Part shown: positions 58,305 to 64,000 of the stretch, piece after piece | How the letters are laid out: every line of letters starts with the position of its first letter | Position numbering within the stretch: the first letter of the stretch is position 1 | Assembly: GCA_973895155.1 (NCBI GenBank) | Contig: OZ316891.1 | Span: 1,116,001 to 1,180,000 of the forward strand | Direction of reading: 5' to 3' | DNA: 64,000 nucleotides | Origin: Marsupella aquatica | Taxonomy: Eukaryota; Marchantiophyta | Position numbers and translations under genes: made by a program | The notes under the pieces: generated by a model | The model's input: the letters and a program-made list of their open reading frames with translations, nothing else | Told to the model about the DNA's origin: nothing | Databases searched by the model: none

Positions 58305-58530
58305 TGTGTCAACTCCTGTGTTTGTTATGTGATTTGAAGTAAAGTCCCAGACAGTGGAATAAGCTTTTTGCTTCTTTCATGTTGTCCAAAGGGTTTACCA
58401 GGAATGAACATGCATGATTGTTGCATTTACATGAAGGAGGTGAAGAATTACTCACGTTTTGGTTATATTGTGTTGACACTATACGTGGATGACCACATTT
58501 GCTTAGTTAGGCCCACACATCTCAGCCAGG
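58305..58530 (+). pseudogene. Copia reverse transcriptase fragment
   Basis: A plus-strand relic of about 70 codons. It has an LK-stop-SPRQWNK block (about 58334-58360), the linker around KEVKNY, and LTLYVDD with the catalytic Asp pair (about 58472-58493). It needs at least one frame change and contains a stop where glutamine is usual. It is unrelated at the local level to the 35-42 kb element (for example RQWNKLF here, RQWNKRV there), so comes from another Copia insertion. No LTR recognised nearby. Confidence 0.8.
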
Positions 58531-60866
58531 ATCAACAATCGGGGTTATAGGCTGGAGGGAATAAGAGCATTCTCTCCCTCATTCTTCACATGTGCTCTCA
58601 TATGCTATGGATCCTTTAGGAGTTTCTCCACTTGTGGTGTCTTCAACTTTGGTGTAGCATGTGATCGAGTGCTCTCTCATGTTCTGCATTTGCTTTCTAC
58701 TGGGCCCTCACACAAAGTAAAATCAATGAACCCCCCGCAATTGTAACCCTATCCCTTGTACCCCTTGTTAGCTCAAATTTTTCAACCTGTTTTTCAATCA
58801 AAAGTAGTCTTGTTACCGGTAATAATTATAATTATTAGTTCAAAATTAATAAAAACTAGTCTTCATTCTAGCGCTTACACGTACTCCGCATATTAATTAA
58901 GATTGAGGGCCCATAGTTATTGTCTAGTGTGAGTCAATAATGTTTTAGTACACGTAAGTGAGTGCAACTTTCTCAAACCTATTGGCTCACTTGCCCTCTC
59001 CAATCTCATGCATGCACGCGCAGATCGAGGCATGTGCAGCATGTGTGGATTCTCGATAAGACAACAAGGAAGATACTCAGCTCCTTCCCTTCTTCATATT
59101 GTCACAAATATCCATATGATCTCCCATGATTGTTTCCGAGCCTGCCAGAGTTTCCACCCAAGTTAGCAGTTTTAATTTCTCTCCAAGCTAACTATGCTCT
59201 TTGCATCCACTTCTTAACTTGTGTCACTTAGAATGAAAATTTTCTCAAGTGCTGTCTTGGACATAGGCTGGCAATAATGGGGGATCAGTTATTGTTAGTT
59301 GTTAACTTGAAATAGCAAGTCTTCATTGATATATCAGTGGACATTGTGACCCGCATTGTGAATGCCAAGACTGAGAAGAACCAGTCATGGGGTCAACCTT
59401 GTTAAAATTGAAGCCCCAATGAACTTCCATGTTTGTCAAAATGCCTACATGACCATTTAGGGGTGCAATGATGTCTTGGACCTAGGAAGGAAGAACAATT
59501 GCTTCAGGGAGCCAAGGCACTCAACTCTTGTATAATAAGCATGGGTCTACAATTTTACATGGACTAAAAGGTTGGCTAAGTATAATAAAAAATAAATTTT
59601 GAAAAAGTCATGTGTTGGTTTGGATCAAGTTGTTCCATCAAAACACATTCAGTTTTTCTATATTACATTTTTGGATTCATTAAGTTGAGAGATACAATAG
59701 TTTTGTAGACTAAAATAAAATCTAACATGATCAATTGGATATGAGGCCATTATAAGGAATTCAAAACTTGGCTTAATAAAAAGGGGAGTTGCATGAGTAC
59801 CCGGGTCAGCGAGGGGCCGTGACAAATTTGTGAGAGGGGGAATTTACAGGGTAGAAAATTGTGGGGGCTAAGTATCGTTAGTTCAGGTGGAATAAATGAT
59901 AGTTACAGAATGTGTTTAGCAAGAGGTAACCTGACCTCAGGATGGTTCATTGGTTATGTTGCAGACGAATGGTACATGCCCCAACAGGTCAACCCCCAAT
60001 TGACACATAAAGTGCAATCTCATAATTAAGTTAGGCTCACCTTGCGCACCACATTGTGTCGGGGTCACCACATCGCCCTCCCTACCACTGCCCCACGCCC
60101 CCCTTCATCAATATAACTGCAATCTGCCTCCCCTATAAGCCTACTCAGACATCTCCCACCCAAAATATCTACAGAGGAAATTTTCTTGCCCCAAACCTTC
60201 AAACTCGTCATTGTACCCTTTGACTCCTGAGTTTGGGCTTTCTGTCAAGGCTACACTAATGGAATGCAGTCTGACTTCCCATAGCACAACCCATTCAAGT
60301 ATGTACATAATCACAACATGGAGCAGAAAATCATTGAATGACTAAGATTTTATATCAAATTTCTATGCGAACTACTATGATTCCCATATATACAATCTGG
60401 CCACCCCATTTTTCATCCCTGGAATAAACTATTTTGTTGAGTCGTTAGGCCCTCACTCTTAACTAATATGCACAGTACGTGCAAACGCTTCAAGGTTGAT
60501 TTTTATTTATTTTGAACTAATGTTTAAACTGATTACAAGTAAGAGTGGAACTTTTTATACAACAAATAAATAGCAAGGGGGAATAGGGATGGGATCACAA
60601 TCCCAAGGAGTTCACTTATGTCACTTGGAGTGAGGGCCCAGGGCTTTGAGTGCAAACATGTCCTTCCAATCTGGGACCACTTTATTTCCTGTCTAACAAA
60701 TGATGCACGCAAACACCTCCTTCCTCTCCTCTTCAATATCCCGTTATGAAAGCTCTTTGGCTTTACCTCCTATATCTATGACATGTTCCTTGTGTGGGAA
60801 CCTGTTCACTCAAAAACTTCTAGGGAGATTTGGTCTGCTTGGAGTCACATGAGCTTGGAAGATATC
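58531..60866. other. No gene supported
   Basis: Unassigned AT-rich DNA. A perfect AT palindrome TAATAATTATAATTATTA is near 58819. The phrase ACTCTTGTATAATA(G/A)GCA(G/T)GGGTCTACA at about 57922 recurs at about 59522 with AAAAA-rich downstream sequence, a pair of dispersed repeats 1.6 kb apart. Confidence 0.45.
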
Positions 60867-62209
60867 TTGTGTGACAGGGCCCCAAACCCGGTAACTTAGT
60901 GATAACTTATAATTGCGTATATAAGTAGAAAGACAAGTAGGTGTAGTAAAAGTGTTTGGATTTTCAAATTTTTCATTTTTGTTAGTTCTAATAAATGGAT
61001 GCGACAACCGGACGAAACGGAGTTGAGAGGGGTGCCGGGCGGTGATGGATGACAAGGGAACCATTGAGGGGGTACAAGGAGGCCACAAGGCAGCCCAAGG
61101 ACTTGGAGCCAAGGTGTGGGCATCTTGGAGGGGTGGGGGCTGGTCGGACGCTCCACGTAAGGCGCAAAACGGGAAGAATGACCAAAATATAGAAAACGTT
61201 GAAACTTAAAACAGACGTTGCTGCACTAGTACTATTCCATGGTCATGTTTGGATTCATTTTGAAGCCCCCAATGAGCCCCATGCGAAACTGAGGTTCTCT
61301 AGTTGATTTTAGGTCTATATCAAACAGTGACATCTTGAGGGACCTCAACGCCCGTAAAATGGCAAACTAGGCAATCTTGGAGTAGTGATGGTGGGAGGGC
61401 CCTTAGAAGGAAGGGGTTCCCACACTTGTGTTCCCCTTCACCCTTTGTGTGGTCCTCACATGGTTTTTTGCTTTCTTTCCCTTCCCCACTTCGTAGAGGG
61501 GCACTTCGTAGAAGGGGCCCTCACACTTTCTTCTTTCCCTTTTTCTCTATTCTCACTTGTGGGGTTTCCACCCATCCCTAAACCCTTTCCCTCTTGTGCT
61601 TGCTTTCAACGTGTGTACGGACCCTGCTTGTACGAACATCAGATTTTTGACCATCTCAAAATCAGGAGTCTACAGGCTTGTTGGAATGAGCTCGCCGAGC
61701 TGAATCCAATGATGTGTCACATGGCCAAAATGGAGCTAAGACAGGGGAGATACAACTGATCGCGTTTTTTGAGAATACTGAGGTTTTTGAGGCCGTACGG
61801 CAAGAGGTCCTGGCTTTGCAAGGGAAGAAGGAGGTAGCAGCACATACGGAGAAACCGTGATCTGTGTTTTGCAAAGACGGGCCCCCTGGTGTTGTACGGA
61901 CGAAATGGAGGGAGACGGTGCCCCATGAAAACTTAAACGACCATATCTTGGCCGTTTGACCTCCGTTTTGTGCACCGTTTACGGAGCCGTGATCAGGAAG
62001 AGGAGGGCTCCTCAGATATGTTTTCAGAAGTGAATTCTGAGAAAATTTTAGTTTCGACAATTGTAGGGGCCCCCTCCTTTTACAACGGACCAGAGGTGGC
62101 GATCAGGAGGATTGAGGCTGGTAGGCAAGGTAGATAGATAGGATAGGAGGTGGTGGACTCAAGTGAGTCCTTGTTTAGCGGAGTGGTATCCACTCCAATG
62201 GAGAGCGGT

Positions 62210-62345
62210 GAGGAGACCAACTCACGGGGCTCAAGCCAGGGCACCGTGAGTGAGGAGGGGGCACCGTGAGTGAGGAGGAGGAGGACTAATGAGGAGACCA
62301 ACTCACGGGGCTCAAGCCAGGGCACCGTGAGTGAAGAGGAGGAGG
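62210..62345. repeat. 81-bp tandem duplication
   Basis: GAGGAGACCAACTCACGGGG and the following CTCAAGCCAGGGCACCGTGAGTG occur at 62210 and 62291; GGCACCGTGAGTGA occurs a third time between them. The copies are nearly identical, so recent. Confidence 0.85.
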
Positions 62346-62732
62346 ATTAGAGTGGTCGTACGGACGTGGTTGTACGGCCCCTTGACTTTCCAACTTTTTT
62401 GTGAGGGGTCACTCGCGGGCTTTTTGGAAAGAGCTCGCGGAGCTGATTCTAACAAGAGGTGGCGCTCCTCAAACGGAGCCAGGATGAGCAAGTTAGGGCC
62501 CGACGAAGTTGGGTTTACGGGATACTGAAACGACCATAACTTGGTCGTCCGATGTCCGTTTCAAGAGCGGTTGAGTGCTTCATGTTCAGGAGGAGGAGAG
62601 CTATCCAGGGGTGAACTCAGAAGTGCAAGTGGATGGGCGCCTAGTTTCGGCCATTGTGGGGTTCCTTGCAATTTCACGGTTCACGGAGTAATGTTGGGGT
62701 GCCGTCGAAGGCACCGTCGGCCCCATTGTTAG

Positions 62733-62749
62733 TTTAGGGTTTAGGGTTT
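62733..62749. repeat. Short interstitial telomere-type repeat
   Basis: Two and a half units of TTTAGGG. Too short to indicate a chromosome end; in plants this also reads as a telo-box motif. Confidence 0.7.
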
Positions 62750-63290
62750 TAGAAGCATGTGTGTGCCACATGGTTTTAGTTTAGGGGTTTCTTAGTGAAG
62801 GGTTTAGCGGCGCCGCTAGGGTAAGCCGCCATCGTTGTGGCCCCGTGAGGGGTGCTTTGGTGTGTTTTCTTGGTATTTAGGGGGAAAGCCCCGAAGTAGT
62901 TGGGGGGGGGAACTCAGTTTAGTGTTTGTTTAGGGAAGTTAGCTCATAGCCAGAAGAGTGAATCAAGCCAGAGTAGTGAGGTAGAGGTGTAGCACTTGCC
63001 CTAGTGAGGCAGTAGTTGGGCAGACGGCAGGAGGCCGGGTTGTCCTTGCAATGTGTTACGACGTTTTGCCAAAAGATATGGATTTGGTTCGATTCCTCAA
63101 GTTTTGGTGTGGTGTTACCTTTTCTGGTTCACGATTGTGTTTTTTCCCCAAGAAACGTCTAAGGAATCCTTGCACGGTTTGGTCAACGATGTGAGTAGGG
63201 AGGGGTGGTGACAACACTCCACCGACGACCAGTAGGAGTGTGTGTATGGCGTAGTCCATGGGACTTGATCAACAGCAGAGCGGCTAGTCG

Positions 63291-64000
63291 GTAGACTTGA
63301 TCAAAAATTACATTTCCGGGAGCGGAAATAAACATACTCATCCTACATGCAATAGAATCCTAATAGCGTCCCTCCACGTTCCCGTCATATGATAACAAAC
63401 AATTTTAGTAGGAGTAAATATGTATTTGTTGTGTAAGTCGATAAGCAGGTGACATCTTGGTACACCCTACTGAAACCTGGGCTCTTGCCAGATTCAGAAC
63501 CCCCAAAGTTCTCAGCCAAATGGAACTTTCCAAGAAGCCTTAACCACTCCAGGATCCTCCCCCTCCCCCCCCCCCCTTCTCCCCTGCAGACTCCCCTTCT
63601 CCCCTGTAGACTCCCCTTCTCAGTGACTGTGAACCTCACCTCCCAAATTAAACTCAACTGCCCAACTCAGGGTGCCTTTTGGCAAGGCGTTAGGGGCACT
63701 TGTGACTTTTCTTCACCAAAGTAAACCAGACTATCCCTTCTTGTTTTGAAGACTGATAAATTCCAAAACCAAAATAGTTTGAACTGAAGTTCAATAAAAT
63801 GCAGATCCCTTGAATGAAGGAGCCAAATATTGTGAATGTTCAAACCAACTCTAGATGTGGTAAAAAATCATAGATAAAATAGGCACTCCATCTCAACATT
63901 TACTTGGTTTCATTGCTTGCCATGTAGGATGAGTATAACCATAAATACCTGATTTGGCCCCAAGTTCTTGTAAAGCCAACTCTGGCTGTTTGCACTCAGT
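63291..64000. other. No gene seen; poly-C and a short tandem repeat
   Basis: A poly-C tract lies near 63560-63575, followed by three units of CTCCCCTTCTCCCCTG(C/T)AGA at about 63576-63622. The rest is unassigned. Confidence 0.55.

Larger units (their letters stand above)
60868..63290 (+). mobile_element. Probable LTR-retrotransposon piece (non-Copia), no coding region
   Basis: Begins near TGTGACAGGGCCCCAAACCCGG, which resembles many plant Gypsy LTR starts, and is GC-rich and repetitive throughout. Two diverged copies of one module are present. Module A is at about 61620-62075 and module B at about 62350-62690; both hold GAGCTCGC(C/G)GAGCTGA, AACGACCATA(T/A)CTTGG and TTTCG(A/G)C(A/C)ATTGT(A/G)GGG in the same order. 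No gag or pol was recognised, so the class is an inference from end sequence and composition only. Confidence 0.35.

Noticed and set aside
62733-62749. Chromosome end or subtelomere
   Set aside because: Only about two and a half TTTAGGG units; no telomeric array.

Overview
The window is nuclear DNA of a land plant; the exact lineage cannot be fixed from sequence alone. The evidence is a classical arabinogalactan peptide gene, a plant-type STE20/OSR1-like (BLUS1-related) kinase, a GT-AG spliced tRNA 2-thiolation gene (CTU1) with nine exons, an ankyrin/PGG-type pseudogene, and a Ty1/Copia element primed by initiator-Met tRNA. Gene density is low: about three intact protein genes in 64 kb, the rest being transposon debris, foldback elements, minisatellites and unassigned AT-rich sequence.

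Layout. 1-13 kb: no supported gene; a diverged Copia LTR remnant, a Mutator-like MITE with target duplication, one Helitron 3' end, a SINE-like repeat and short tandem duplications. 12.8-16.5 kb: GC-richer islands, a long hairpin element and the leader of the AG-peptide gene (16507-16704, plus). 17-31 kb: tandem duplications, two more MITEs of the same family, a second dispersed repeat pair and an alternating A/B ~86-bp satellite (28.5-29.2 kb). 31.6-34.6 kb: a single-exon kinase gene on the minus strand with a possible upstream TATA box. 35.3-41.9 kb: a complete but dead Copia retrotransposon (minus strand) with 345-bp LTRs, PBS, PPT and a CTTTC target duplication. 42.9-46.2 kb: CTU1 on the plus strand. 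46.2-64 kb: purine-rich low complexity, a broken ankyrin/PGG gene (minus), a ~130-bp degenerate minisatellite, a second SINE copy, a solo Copia LTR with perfect TATTT duplication, a 35-bp minisatellite ending in a Helitron-type terminus, a Copia RT fragment, and a GC-rich module that is probably an old LTR-retrotransposon piece.

The genes are unrelated housekeeping or signalling loci (cell-surface AG-peptide, kinase signalling, tRNA wobble-uridine thiolation) and do not form a pathway or cluster. I did not find a convincing new biological system. The most informative signals are about mobile DNA: a three-member MITE family with 9-11 bp target duplications, two related Helitron ends, the stop-codon pattern in the Copia element that points to decay of methylated cytosines, and an intact unknown ORF in that element's unusually long leader.
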